Source of the DNA: Bacteroidales bacterium | Lineage (GTDB): Bacteria > Bacteroidota > Bacteroidia > Bacteroidales > UBA10428 | Length of the DNA: 64,000 nt | Direction of reading: 5' to 3' | Assembly: GCA_016935355.1 (NCBI GenBank) | Contig: JAFGRC010000024.1 | Location: 1 to 64,000 of the forward strand | Part shown: positions 43,010-52,892 of the stretch, in pieces | How the letters are laid out: the number at the start of each line of letters is the position of its first letter | Position numbering within the stretch: the first letter of the stretch is position 1 | Translations under genes and position numbers: made by a program | The notes under the pieces: model-generated | Databases searched by the model: none | What the model was told of the DNA's origin: nothing | Seen by the model: only the letters and a program-made list of their open reading frames with translations

Positions 43010-46000
43010 TTAATTATAAATGACTGCAGATGTTTTTATTCTTCCGTCCATATATACCAGCAGTGGTTTTTCGAAGCGGACATGTTTGAAATACCTGGTC
43101 TGGTGCACAATGTATTGTTCGTCCAGTATGTTCCATCTGATAAAGTCGTTCATGGATGTTTCCTGAATGGAAAAATACCCGATATTCATGGAAGTCAGAT
43201 TGTGGAAAAAATGCGAACCCAATGACGAATCCAGCGGAAAATTTGCCAGGCTGACTTCAACGATAACCTTGGCGTTTGAGATCTGCGGCCATATGACGGG
43301 TATCCCGAGGAAAGGATCGCGCGTTCCCCATCTTCCGGGACCGATCAGGATATATTGCTTGTTTTGCCGGATCATTTTGTTGTTCAGCTTGTCGATCTCA
43401 GCAACCATCTCCTGGGTTTTCAGCTTATCAAAATGTTTGATATCGATAAAGATCACATCCTGAATGTAATTGACTTCACCGTTACCCAAACTTGATCTCG
43501 TATACAATAACATTTGTGATCTGTCAAGTTTGTCAAAATCAATACTGAGACTATAGTGGCTACCTATCAGCGGTTTGATCTGCAGCAGATAGAACGACGG
43601 AAGGTTGTTTTCCGTCCTGTTCAGATCAACCGCATATTCAATCTCAACCGGGGATCCCAGGGCCTCTTCCATAGTAATAAGCATATTATCAATTGTTTCC
43701 GCAAGAGGTATGTAATCATACTTCAATATATCGGCAAAATTCAGTATGCGCGGACCGGCATCCGATAAACCGGGTTCTATCCTGTCATTATCAGGATTAT
43801 AGACCGAAACACAATGATTTAATGTCTGCTGTTTTTCTGCTTCACTGATATCAAGCAATAAAAGAGAAGCCAGTTCACCGTTTTTGACGTAGTCAAAATC
43901 ATTCTTGGAACAATCAAGCGCATAGAACTTTACCTGTGAGGTATTGATCAGGTCCTTGGTCGTGAACATTTCAACATTCGGGTATTTTGGTGAAAACCTG
44001 TAGGAATTCCATCCTTCCATAACATAAGAACCCAAACCGAAAGCCACAACCGCAAATCCTTCCTCCGGTTTCATATGGGCGACGGGATAATAATTAAATG
44101 ATTGTGCAACTCCGCTCAGATGCGGGTAATAATAACTGTCGTATTGTGCGCCAACCAGTTCCTGCAGGACAATAGCCATTTTTTCTTCCTCAACCTTATG
44201 GTTTATGGATCTGAAGAAGTTCTTCGATTTCCCGGAAAAAACCGATGCGTATACCAGTTTTATGGCATTGACCAGACTTTTTAATACTGATTTTTTATTT
44301 CCCCTGTTGTTCGGCAGAATGTAAGTATCAAAAATACCTGCAAATGGCTGAGTGAGAGAATCTTCAGAAATACTTGATGAACGTACGGCAATCGGTTTCT
44401 CAACCTGATCCAGGAAAAACTCAAGCTTTTTAATCAGACTTTCAGAGAGATCTGCCCGGATGAAATGATTTTTTAAGTCACCGAATTCCATTTCAGGATT
44501 GATAATAAAATCAAACAAATCATTTCTTTCAATAAAATCTTCAAATTCATCCGTACCGACGATCGCCGTAACCGGGGCCCTTATGTTGATCCTCCCGTTC
44601 AGCGCTGAAAAGTCGAGGTTATTGACCAGTGCATTGATAAAGGCCAGCCCTCTTCCTTTCCCGCCAAACGATCCCGGGGATAACGACACGATGTTCTTTT
44701 CATCCAGCGTAGCCGTCTCATCAAAGTTCAATACCTTACCCTTCTTTTTTTCGTCTTTGTATTTTTTAATTGTATCAATAAATAATTTCTTTGATTCCAC
44801 AACCTGCCGGATATCGTCAATTCTTAAAGGATTCAATGTTCTTGCCAGTTCGATCTCCCCTCTTGCCATGAGCCATAATGAAAACTGGTTTTCCGAAGCG
44901 TGCAGATAAAATGTCTCATCAGGGATGGCTTTGAGCAGTGATTCGAATTCTCTCATTGAGCTGGCAACTGCTATCGGCCTGCCTTCTTTATCCCTGAAAA
45001 TAAAGTCGCCAAAGCCCAGATAAGCATTCAGGAAATTCTTCAGATCATTTAAAAGGGTTTCTGAATTTTTATTGATGAAACTGACATTCAGCTTCCCGGC
45101 CAGCTGCTCATTGCTTTTTTCGGATGACTGAAGAATAATGGGCAGGTTAAGAATATGAGATTTCATGTATTTGATAAACCGGATCCCCGCTTTTTTATCA
45201 GGCCTGCCATCTCTTTCAAATTCCACATCCGATATCACACAAAGCAAGAAATCCTTATACTTTTCAAAGATGCTCATCGCATCCTCATAATTCGTGGCAT
45301 GTAATATTTTTGGCCTCGACCTCATTTTGCAAATCTTGTCAAGTTCATTTTTTTCCACTTCAGGCAATACCTGCTGTACCTGACCAAATACTATGGAATA
45401 TAAAATGGGAAGGTATTTGGAATAGTACTGGGCAGAATCTTCGATCAGGAGAATAATCCTCACCAGACCTATTTTGGTGTCATTTTCAACATTTACCTGA
45501 TCCTCTATCGATTTGACCATCGCAAAGAAGATCTGTGAATCGCCGGTCCACATAAAAAGCTTATTAACCGAGCTGATGGTGGGAACCAGCTCTTCAAAAT
45601 ACTGTATGTTACTCTTCTGGTTCAGCAAAAGATATATCAGGAGATCCGGGCACTTTTCCCTGATCTGATCGCTCAACCTGACCGGAGTCTCCCGGTCCAT
45701 TCCCACCATAATGATCACAAGATCAAAACGTGTATTGTCAAGCAGACCCATAGCTTCCTCGGTTGTGGTAACACCCGTGATCCTCGGCAGGGAAAAAAGA
45801 CTGTACTGGTATATGATTCCCATGAACTGCTCAAAGAAACTGCTTTCATTTTCGAGCGTGAAGGCATCGTATAGGGTAGCGACAAAAAGTATCTCTTTCA
45901 CCTTATACTTCATCATGTCAAGATATATATATTTCTCAATGGTTTGCTGATTGAAGAAAAGCTGCAGGGGTCGTTTATTCCTGATCAGGGATTGCCGGTA

Positions 46001-47593
46001 TTCGTCAGGTTTAAAGACCGGTACCGCGCTGAACTTTATCTTGTTGATAATTTCCCTTCCCTTGTAATTATTCAGATAGCCGCTTATCAGTTTACCCAGA
46101 TTGAATATCAGATTCCGTTCTTCTTTCATAAACGGACCTTCGTATGAATCCGGAAATTCCTTCTGGTAGAATACTTCAATGATCCCCTTTTTGTTGTCAA
46201 CAGTGATGAAATTCTCTTTCTGTACCCACATGGTTTCGGAAAAATTCCTGCTGACATAGGTTTTTCCTTCAAAGCGGATCCTTGCAGCGGTATATCCGGG
46301 ATACTGCCATGATCCTGGTATAATTGAGACGATTTTTTGTAATGTTTCATCGACGGGCCTGCTCATGGAAATGATCCGGGTGGTCTGATTAATAAGCTTC
46401 AGTTCCTTTAACCGTTCCCGGTTTTCATACAACAGGTTGTTAAAGACATTCCTGATTGCCGAACCGGCAATCAGGCTTGCAATATTGATCAGCAGATCCC
46501 GCTCCTCCTTTAAAAATGGACCTTCATCAGCTTCAGGAAATTCCTTCAGATAGAAAACCTCAATAATGCCTTTAAGCTTTTTGGGACTTTCAAAACTCTG
46601 ACGCTGAACCCATAATGTTTCAATAAAATTTTTACTGGTAAAGATCCGGGAATCATATGTGATCCTGACAGCTGTATATTCGGGATATTGATAGGCTTCC
46701 GGCAGAATGGCACAAATGGTCTGCAATGATTCATCCACAGTCCTGCTCTCCCTGAGGATCAGTGAAGTCTGATTAAGTCCCCTTAATTCCTTTAATCTTT
46801 CAGCGTTCTTCTGGATCAGCTGCTCCAGTTCAATCTGGGAACCTGAATTTGAAATCAAAGAGGACAAGGTGTTGATGAGCATCAGTTCTTCCTTCAGGAA
46901 AGGACCTTCAAAGGCCACCGGGAATTCCTTCAGATAATAGATTTCAATAGTCCCGGTTTTCAACTTTGGTGTTTCGAATGTCTTGTTCAGCACCCAAGGT
47001 GTTTCCTTAAACTTTCTGCTTGTGAAGACCATGTCCCCGAATGTAATTCTGGCGGCTGTATACGCCGGATACTGAAAAGCTTCGGGAAGCAGCAGACAGA
47101 TCTCCTGCAACGACTCTTCAAATGAAATGCCACGTTTCAGTATCTCTGCCGTTCTGTGTATGCTTGTCAATTCTTTGATCCTCTCGGTGTTTTCATGCAA
47201 TATGCCGGCCAGTAAATAATTGGATATTTTACCCGAGATCAGGTCACCAATATTTGCTATAAAACTGTTATCCTGTTTCAGCAACTCTTTGGCCGATATT
47301 TCATTTAATTTTCCCGAATGGTGGATTTCGATAATGCCCTTGATCTTATCCGTTATGTCAAACAAATGCCTTTCAAGCCAGCGTGATGTCTTGAAATCTG
47401 CACTTCTGAATTCATGATGATCATATGAAATATAAACTGACAGTTTGTCGGGTTCAACATATGCCTCCCGGATGATATCACAAATCTGCTGTAAAGCCAG
47501 CTCTATCGATCCTGTTTCATTCAGCAGCTTCGCAGTCTTTGTTATGGCTGATAACCTTCGACCGGCAACCTCATAATCCAAATGTTCCGCCAT
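43010..47593 (-). CDS. Giant sensor-like protein: four N-terminal repeats, receiver-like region, PEP/pyruvate-binding ATP-grasp domain (1527 aa)
   Basis: Residues about 10-520 hold four related units. Units 2-4 share (S/R)xxxxSLQxICxxLPEAxQYPxYTAxRI, then SRxFxETxWV and EIFYLKEFP-x-EGPFLKEE; unit 1 is more divergent. They resemble a GAF-like sensory fold. Residues about 550-880 are receiver-like, including a DVEFERDGRPD loop. Residues about 980-1400 are a PPDK_N domain: GSFGGKGRGLAFINAL, IAVRSSSISEDSLTQPFAGIFDTY, and E(I/Y)AVD with LLQIKPL. The phosphohistidine and PEP-binding domains of PEP synthase are absent, so it is probably a signalling relative rather than the enzyme. Confidence 0.85.
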   Translation of the reverse strand: MAEHLDYEVAGRRLSAITKTAKLLNETGSIELALQQICDIIREAYVEPDKLSVYISYDHHEFRSADFKTSRWLERHLFDITDKIKGIIEIHHSGKLNEISAKELLKQDNSFIANIGDLISGKISNYLLAGILHENTERIKELTSIHRTAEILKRGISFEESLQEICLLLPEAFQYPAYTAARITFGDMVFTSRKFKETPWVLNKTFETPKLKTGTIEIYYLKEFPVAFEGPFLKEELMLINTLSSLISNSGSQIELEQLIQKNAERLKELRGLNQTSLILRESRTVDESLQTICAILPEAYQYPEYTAVRITYDSRIFTSKNFIETLWVQRQSFESPKKLKGIIEVFYLKEFPEADEGPFLKEERDLLINIASLIAGSAIRNVFNNLLYENRERLKELKLINQTTRIISMSRPVDETLQKIVSIIPGSWQYPGYTAARIRFEGKTYVSRNFSETMWVQKENFITVDNKKGIIEVFYQKEFPDSYEGPFMKEERNLIFNLGKLISGYLNNYKGREIINKIKFSAVPVFKPDEYRQSLIRNKRPLQLFFNQQTIEKYIYLDMMKYKVKEILFVATLYDAFTLENESSFFEQFMGIIYQYSLFSLPRITGVTTTEEAMGLLDNTRFDLVIIMVGMDRETPVRLSDQIREKCPDLLIYLLLNQKSNIQYFEELVPTISSVNKLFMWTGDSQIFFAMVKSIEDQVNVENDTKIGLVRIILLIEDSAQYYSKYLPILYSIVFGQVQQVLPEVEKNELDKICKMRSRPKILHATNYEDAMSIFEKYKDFLLCVISDVEFERDGRPDKKAGIRFIKYMKSHILNLPIILQSSEKSNEQLAGKLNVSFINKNSETLLNDLKNFLNAYLGFGDFIFRDKEGRPIAVASSMREFESLLKAIPDETFYLHASENQFSLWLMARGEIELARTLNPLRIDDIRQVVESKKLFIDTIKKYKDEKKKGKVLNFDETATLDEKNIVSLSPGSFGGKGRGLAFINALVNNLDFSALNGRINIRAPVTAIVGTDEFEDFIERNDLFDFIINPEMEFGDLKNHFIRADLSESLIKKLEFFLDQVEKPIAVRSSSISEDSLTQPFAGIFDTYILPNNRGNKKSVLKSLVNAIKLVYASVFSGKSKNFFRSINHKVEEEKMAIVLQELVGAQYDSYYYPHLSGVAQSFNYYPVAHMKPEEGFAVVAFGLGSYVMEGWNSYRFSPKYPNVEMFTTKDLINTSQVKFYALDCSKNDFDYVKNGELASLLLLDISEAEKQQTLNHCVSVYNPDNDRIEPGLSDAGPRILNFADILKYDYIPLAETIDNMLITMEEALGSPVEIEYAVDLNRTENNLPSFYLLQIKPLIGSHYSLSIDFDKLDRSQMLLYTRSSLGNGEVNYIQDVIFIDIKHFDKLKTQEMVAEIDKLNNKMIRQNKQYILIGPGRWGTRDPFLGIPVIWPQISNAKVIVEVSLANFPLDSSLGSHFFHNLTSMNIGYFSIQETSMNDFIRWNILDEQYIVHQTRYFKHVRFEKPLLVYMDGRIKTSAVIYN

Positions 47594-47616
47594 TGATATG
47601 TTTTTTAATCAATATC

Positions 47617-47624
47617 CAAAATTA
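47617..47624 (-). promoter_or_regulatory. -7 box for the giant sensor gene
   Basis: On the minus strand TAATTTTG matches TAnnTTTG, 24 bp before the ATG at 47593. No clear -33 box was found. Confidence 0.4.
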
Positions 47625-47779
47625 CAAAACTGTCGGATATATTTTGTCATCCAGAGGATCAGAGAAACATCTCTTAAAGCAAAAAATGGGATGAGTGCAC
47701 TCCGGGGTAAGGTTTAGTGCTGATGAAATGCAACGAGCAGCTTATGAAACCGAAAATTTCAAAAAGGATGTTGATTCCG

Positions 47780-49270
47780 TCAGATCCCGGATAAGTACCT
47801 GTGTATTGCAAATGCGGCCTTTCTTCCATCTCCCATGGCAGCAATAACAGTGGCACCACCCCTTACGATATCACCTCCTGCATAAAATCCTTCAACATTT
47901 GCTTTCATCAGTTCTCCGCAAACTTCAATAGTACCGGAAGGAGTGACCTTAAGTTCGGGCATGTGCATTGATATTAAAGGATTGGGGGAAACCCCGATGC
48001 TGACAATTACCATATCTGCCTGGAGAGAATATTCCGAATCTTTGAGCGGTACCGGTCTGCACCGTCCCGATGCATCGGGCTCACCCAATTCCATTCTGCG
48101 AAGTTTAATCCTGTTCACCCTTCCGTTTTCATCTGCAAGATATTCAACCGGTTCATTCAGGTTTAAAAATTCGACTCCCTCTTCCATGGCGTGCTTGATC
48201 TCTTCTTTTCTTGCAGGCATTTCATTAAAAGACCTCCGGTAGATGATCATTGCCCGTTCAGCACCCAGCCTTTTTGCCGTTCGAACGGAATCCATGGCTG
48301 TATTTCCTCCGCCGATCACGGCTACATTTCTTCCATAAAACACAGGAGTGTCATAATCCTGTTTTGCTGCGCCCATCAGATTGATCCTTGTGAGATATTC
48401 ATTGGCAGACATGATGCCAACGTGATTTTCTCCGGGAATGTTCATAAACTTTGGTAATCCGGCACCACTGCCGATAAAGAAAGCTTTATAACCCGACTCT
48501 TTCAGATCATCATGCGACAATGTTTTACCGATGATGATATTTGTGTAGAACTTAACGCCTATCTTTTTCAGGTTGTCGATCTCAAATTCTATGATATGAT
48601 TCGGCAGCCTGAATTCAGGTATGCCATAACGCAACACTCCTCCCAGTTCGTGCAATGCTTCATAGACCGATACCTGATACCCGTAACGGGCAAGGTCACC
48701 TGCTGCTGCAATACCTGCGGGGCCCGATCCGACCACAGCCACTTTTACCTGTGATATTTTCCCGATTTCAGGAATATAAGTTGTACCGGATTCTCTTTCG
48801 TAATCTGCAACAAACCTTTCGAGATAACCGATTGCAACAGGTTCTTTATTCAGCTTATCAAAATAAATGCAATTCTTCTCACACTGAACCTCCTGCGGAC
48901 AAACACGGCCGCAAATTGCAGGGAAAAGATTGCTTTGTTTGATGACCTGTGCAGATTTTAAAAAATCACCGGCCTCAATGTACTTTATGAATGTTGGTAT
49001 ATCAACACCGACCGGACAACCCTGTATGCAGGGCGGATTGGCACAATCCAGGCAACGCTGCGCCTCCTTTACGGCCTCAAAGACTGACAAACCCTTATTC
49101 ACCTCGGTATTGCCCTTCAATCTTTCAATAGGATCTTCCATGGGCATCACGACCCTTTTGATCGCCATTCTTTCCTTTGCTGTCATCGATTTGCGCAGTT
49201 CTTTGCGCCACTCATCTCTTATCATAACAGGCTCAATGCTTAATTCCTTCATATTGATATCAATTGGCAA
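47780..49270 (-). CDS. nfnB: NfnB-type NADPH oxidoreductase / glutamate synthase small-subunit family (496 aa)
   Basis: An N-terminal Fe-S region holds CLDCANPPCIQGCPVGVD and CGRVCPQEVQCEKNC. FAD binding is VAVVGSGPAGIAAAGDLARYG, and NADPH binding is VAVIGGGNTAMDSVRTAKRLG. The closing FAD motif is GFYAGGDIVRGGATV. With the adjacent FAD/[2Fe-2S] subunit this forms the NfnAB/SudAB pair, an electron-bifurcating or ferredoxin:NADP+ oxidoreductase, rather than true glutamate synthase, whose large subunit is absent. It overlaps the partner gene by 11 bp. Confidence 0.9.
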   Translation of the reverse strand: MPIDINMKELSIEPVMIRDEWRKELRKSMTAKERMAIKRVVMPMEDPIERLKGNTEVNKGLSVFEAVKEAQRCLDCANPPCIQGCPVGVDIPTFIKYIEAGDFLKSAQVIKQSNLFPAICGRVCPQEVQCEKNCIYFDKLNKEPVAIGYLERFVADYERESGTTYIPEIGKISQVKVAVVGSGPAGIAAAGDLARYGYQVSVYEALHELGGVLRYGIPEFRLPNHIIEFEIDNLKKIGVKFYTNIIIGKTLSHDDLKESGYKAFFIGSGAGLPKFMNIPGENHVGIMSANEYLTRINLMGAAKQDYDTPVFYGRNVAVIGGGNTAMDSVRTAKRLGAERAMIIYRRSFNEMPARKEEIKHAMEEGVEFLNLNEPVEYLADENGRVNRIKLRRMELGEPDASGRCRPVPLKDSEYSLQADMVIVSIGVSPNPLISMHMPELKVTPSGTIEVCGELMKANVEGFYAGGDIVRGGATVIAAMGDGRKAAFAIHRYLSGI

Positions 49271-50093
49271 CCTTTCCTTTCAGAAACTCCCCGTAATTAT
49301 ATTTCTCTTCTTTTTTGTATCCGGCGAGCCGGATAAGCAATTCATCAAAATCGACTTCATGAGCATTGAACTCAGGTCCGTCAATACATGCGAATTTTCT
49401 TTGTCCTGCCACGGTAACCCTGCATGCCCCGCACATCCCCGTCCCATCTATCATAATTGTATTCAGACTGGCAATTGTGGGAATGTTGTACTTTTTCGTA
49501 AGCAAGCTGGTGTATTTCATCATAATGGCCGGACCAATGGTAACCGCCTTATGAATTGTTTCTCGCCGGATGATTTGCTCCATCCCTTCCGTGATCAGTC
49601 CTTTCATGCCCTGACTGCCATCATCCGTCATCACCAGTAATTCATCGGAAAAAGCACGCATCTCTTTTTCGAGTATAACCAGCTCTTTTGTCCGGGCAGC
49701 CAATACCGTTACAATACGGTTGCCTGCTTCGTGAAATGCCTCAGCGATGGGTAAAAGCGGTGCTATTCCAACCCCGCCACCGGCACACAGTACGGTCCCG
49801 ACTTTTTCAATGTGTGTGGGACGGCCCAGGGGACCGACAACATCGGTTACCGTTTCTCCGACTTTCAGACTCGCAATTTTATGACTGCTGACACCAACAA
49901 TCTGTACAATCAGCGAAATGGTTCCCTTCTCTGCATCCGATCCGGTTATTGTCAGCGGAATCCGTTCACCCTTCCGTCCTATTTTCACAATCACAAAATT
50001 TCCGGGTTGTCTTTTTCTGGAAATCAGTGGCGCTTCAATTTCAAACCTGACAACATTCTTTCCAAGGTTTTCTTTTGCAATAACCTTATTCAT
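49260..50093 (-). CDS. nfnA: NfnA-type FAD/[2Fe-2S] oxidoreductase subunit (277 aa)
   Basis: ATG 50093 (MNKVIAKENLGKNVVRFEIEAP) is the usual family start; the track begins 11 codons earlier. The FAD-binding RIPLTIT and NAD-binding LCAGGGVGIAPLLP are present. The [2Fe-2S] site uses Asp and three Cys in MIDGTGMCGACRVTV and FACIDGPEF, as in NfnA and dihydroorotate dehydrogenase electron-transfer subunits. It is upstream of the large subunit and co-transcribed. Physiologically it links ferredoxin, NADH and NADPH pools in anaerobes. Confidence 0.9.
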   Translation of the reverse strand: MNKVIAKENLGKNVVRFEIEAPLISRKRQPGNFVIVKIGRKGERIPLTITGSDAEKGTISLIVQIVGVSSHKIASLKVGETVTDVVGPLGRPTHIEKVGTVLCAGGGVGIAPLLPIAEAFHEAGNRIVTVLAARTKELVILEKEMRAFSDELLVMTDDGSQGMKGLITEGMEQIIRRETIHKAVTIGPAIMMKYTSLLTKKYNIPTIASLNTIMIDGTGMCGACRVTVAGQRKFACIDGPEFNAHEVDFDELLIRLAGYKKEEKYNYGEFLKGKVAN

Positions 50094-50151
50094 GCCCTTT
50101 TTCGTATGAAAATAATGTATCTTCACTAAACAAATAAAAGACTAATAAATA

Positions 50152-50172
50152 TTACGTATTTCCTCTACGTAA
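50152..50172. promoter_or_regulatory. TTACGTA-N7-TACGTAA inverted repeat, candidate operator
   Basis: Two perfect 7-bp half-sites, with a further ACGTAACG nearby at 50176, lie 59 bp upstream of nfnA and 142 bp upstream of mlaE, in their divergent promoter region. Confidence 0.45.
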
Positions 50173-50313
50173 ATGACGTAACGGATTTTCTCACGCGTTT
50201 TCCGTTTTCAGGTACTGACCGTGTATTAATTCCGCCCTTTAATCTTTTATTCACCAAATTGAATTTGTAAATTTACATGAGATGCAAACTGCAAAGGTAA
50301 TCAAATATACTAT

Positions 50314-51150
50314 TTGCATATTGCTATGATGTTGCTGAAACAAAACATGCGACAAATGAATGGCACCAGTCATAAAGGTTTTCTGCCATATCAGCCGGTC
50401 CGTGAAATTTTTAAAGAAATTGGGGCTATTGCATCGTTTTCTACAACAGTAACCAGGCAACTCTTTAAAAGGCCTCTGGAACTCCCGGAATTATTAAGGC
50501 AGTCCTATTACCTGGGATACAAAGCCCTGCCGCTGGTACTGATCACGGGATTCATCCTGGGTATGGTATTGACTATACAGATGAGACCCCTGCTGGTGGA
50601 TTTTGGGGCTGAATCAGAATTGCCCGGATTGGTTACCATTTCTATTGTCCGTGAGATCGGACCCGTTATAATCGCCCTGATCTGTGCGGGGAAAATTGCC
50701 TCGGGAATAGGCGCGGAACTGGGTTCCATGCGCGTCACAGAGCAAATTGACGCCATGGAAGTATCAGGGACAAATCCTTTGAAGTTCCTTGTGGCAACAC
50801 GTGTTTTATCAACCACATTCATGGTTCCCCTGCTTGTTATTGTTGCCGACTTTATTTCCCTGATCGGATCTTACACTGCCATGAACATTCACAGCAATAT
50901 ATCCCTCTCACTGTACCTGTCACTTTCCTTTGATGATCTTACCTTTCTGGACGTGATCCCGGCTACGGTAAAAACTGTTGTGTTTGGTTTTATCATAGGT
51001 ATTGTGGGCAGTTATAAAGGCTATCATGCAGAAATGGGTACCGAATCGGTCGGAATAGCAGCCAATTCAGCTGTGGTAACCGCCTCCCTGTCTATTTTTG
51101 TGATCGACCTGCTTGCTGTACAAATCACGGATCTGATTTCCATTCTGTAA
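50314..51150 (+). CDS. mlaE: MlaE-family phospholipid ABC transporter permease (278 aa)
   Basis: Five to six hydrophobic helices occur with the family motif ISIVREIGPVIIALICAGKIASGIGAELGSMRVTEQIDAMEVSGTNPLKFLVATR spread over residues about 110-165. The first 45 residues are polar and cytosolic; an internal start at M5 or M6 is possible. MlaE is the membrane core of the MCE lipid-transport machine that moves phospholipids between the two membranes. The ATPase gene starts three bases after its stop. Confidence 0.93.
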   Translation: MHIAMMLLKQNMRQMNGTSHKGFLPYQPVREIFKEIGAIASFSTTVTRQLFKRPLELPELLRQSYYLGYKALPLVLITGFILGMVLTIQMRPLLVDFGAESELPGLVTISIVREIGPVIIALICAGKIASGIGAELGSMRVTEQIDAMEVSGTNPLKFLVATRVLSTTFMVPLLVIVADFISLIGSYTAMNIHSNISLSLYLSLSFDDLTFLDVIPATVKTVVFGFIIGIVGSYKGYHAEMGTESVGIAANSAVVTASLSIFVIDLLAVQITDLISIL

Positions 51151-51153
51151 CAT

Positions 51154-51885
51154 ATGGAAAAATTAATTGAAATACAGGACTTACGAAAGTCATTTGCGGG
51201 CAGAGAAGTATTAAAGGGCATTGACCTTACATTGAAAAGGGGTGAAAATGTTGTGTTGCTGGGCAGGTCGGGTATCGGAAAAACGGTGCTGATAAAGTGT
51301 ATTGTCGGTTTGGTCATACCGGACTCAGGTATCATTAAAGTGTTTGGTGAAAACATAAAAGGCCTGAACGGCGAAGGATTTAATGAGTTGCGAAAGAAAG
51401 TCGGCTTTTTATTCCAGGGTGGTGCTGTGTATGATTCCATGACGGTCCGTGAGAACCTTGAGTTCCCGGTCCGGAGAAACCTCATGATCAAAAAAAATCA
51501 GGGTGAGATCGAAGAAATGGTAAAAAAGGCACTGGGCAATGTCGGTCTGCTTGATGCGATCGACAAAATGCCCTCCGAGCTGTCAGGCGGTATGCGAAAA
51601 CGTTTGGGACTGGCCAGGACCTTAATTCTGAATCCGGAGATCATACTCTACGATGAACCGACGACGGGACTGGATCCGATTACTTCAAAAGAAATTATTG
51701 AGCTGATCCTGAAAATTCAGGAGAAGTACAATACCTCTTCGATTATCATCACACATGATATGCATTGTATCAGATCAACAGCAAACCAAATCCTGCTGAT
51801 CAAAAACGGTATCATTTACGCGGAAGGTACTTTGAGCGACTTTATGAACAGTCAGGATAAAGAAATTAAATCGTATTTTTCTTAA
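51154..51885 (+). CDS. mlaF: MlaF-family ABC transporter ATPase (243 aa)
   Basis: Walker A is GRSGIGKTV (Gly-Lys-Thr retained), the Q-loop LFQGGAVYDSMTV, the signature ELSGGMRKRLGLARTLI, Walker B IILYDEPTTGLDP, and the H-loop IITHDMHCI. LSGGMRKR and QGGALYD-type Q-loops are characteristic of the MlaF subgroup. It drives lipid transport with MlaE and MlaD, between which it lies. Confidence 0.95.
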   Translation: MEKLIEIQDLRKSFAGREVLKGIDLTLKRGENVVLLGRSGIGKTVLIKCIVGLVIPDSGIIKVFGENIKGLNGEGFNELRKKVGFLFQGGAVYDSMTVRENLEFPVRRNLMIKKNQGEIEEMVKKALGNVGLLDAIDKMPSELSGGMRKRLGLARTLILNPEIILYDEPTTGLDPITSKEIIELILKIQEKYNTSSIIITHDMHCIRSTANQILLIKNGIIYAEGTLSDFMNSQDKEIKSYFS

Positions 51886-51896
51886 AAAAACCTGTC

Positions 51897-52835
51897 ATGC
51901 AAAACAAAACATCGAATTATGTTAAACTGGGTATTTTCGTTGTATCCGCAATCCTCATATTCGTGCTCGCCATCTATTACCTTGGTAGCAAACAACACCT
52001 TTTCAGAACAAATTTTGTTGTTTATACCGATTTCAGAACTGTAAAGGGACTCAAGACAGGGAACAACGTCAGGTTTTTGGGAATAGATGTCGGGACCGTA
52101 TCCGCCATTACGATCATCAATGAGTCACTGATCAGGGTCAGAATGACCATTGACGAGGACGTAAAACAATTTATCAAGAAGGACTCAAAAGTTGAGATCG
52201 ACAGTGAGGGACTTATGGGAAGCAAAATCATCACAATCATTCCCGGAACGATGTCTGCCGGTATTGTTGATGATGACGATACGCTGGAATCCATAGAAAC
52301 GGTAAATGTTGAGGATATTCTGTCAGAACTGGAAAGAACAACAGGATACACAACCCGCGTAGCTTCCAACCTTGATGAAATTACCCGGAAAATTAACCAG
52401 GGCGAAGGCGATCTGGGAATGCTTGTAAACGAAACCTCTCTGAAAAACGAACTGGACCGGTCCACCCGGGAAATTAATCTGCTGGTGCAGGAACTCAGAC
52501 AGGTGATCAGTAAGTTCAACTCCACTGATAATGATATGGGCCGGTTGCTTAACAATAACAGCGTTACGGAAAGGTTTGCCGGCATTGCCGAAAACCTTGA
52601 CAGTGCCTCTTCTGATGCGCGCAAAATAACGCAGGAACTGAACCGGGCTGCCGAAGCCATCAATTATGGCAGTGGAACCATACACCGGTTGATATACGAC
52701 ACCATTTTTATCCGGGGAATTGACACTACCTTATTGAATGTAAATGCCGGGATCGATGAGGTAATCGAGACTGCCGACGCAATTAAGAAAAGCTGGATCA
52801 TAAACGTGGGCTCAAAAAAAGGGAAGAATAAATAA
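51897..52835 (+). CDS. mlaD: MlaD/MCE-domain lipid-transport protein (312 aa)
   Basis: One N-terminal anchor helix (LGIFVVSAILIFVLAIYYLG) is followed by the MCE domain at residues about 35-115 (VVYTDFRTVKGLKTGNNVRFLGIDVGTVSAI). A long helical C-terminal region then runs to the end (LVQELRQVISKFN, GRLLNNNSVTERFAGIAENLDSASSDA). It is the periplasmic hexameric ring of the Mla system. The other Mla parts (MlaC, MlaA) are not in the window, as in many Bacteroidetes. Confidence 0.93.
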   Translation: MQNKTSNYVKLGIFVVSAILIFVLAIYYLGSKQHLFRTNFVVYTDFRTVKGLKTGNNVRFLGIDVGTVSAITIINESLIRVRMTIDEDVKQFIKKDSKVEIDSEGLMGSKIITIIPGTMSAGIVDDDDTLESIETVNVEDILSELERTTGYTTRVASNLDEITRKINQGEGDLGMLVNETSLKNELDRSTREINLLVQELRQVISKFNSTDNDMGRLLNNNSVTERFAGIAENLDSASSDARKITQELNRAAEAINYGSGTIHRLIYDTIFIRGIDTTLLNVNAGIDEVIETADAIKKSWIINVGSKKGKNK

Positions 52836-52892
52836 GAACATATTTAAAATACCATCATATTTGCATAGATGATTAATAAGTAAAGTTTACCG

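Noticed and set aside
43010-47593. Phosphoenolpyruvate synthase
   Set aside because: Only the N-terminal ATP-grasp domain is present; the phosphohistidine swivel and PEP/pyruvate-binding barrel are missing.
47780-49270. Glutamate synthase small subunit
   Set aside because: No large-subunit gene nearby, and the partner is an NfnA/SudB-type FAD/[2Fe-2S] protein.
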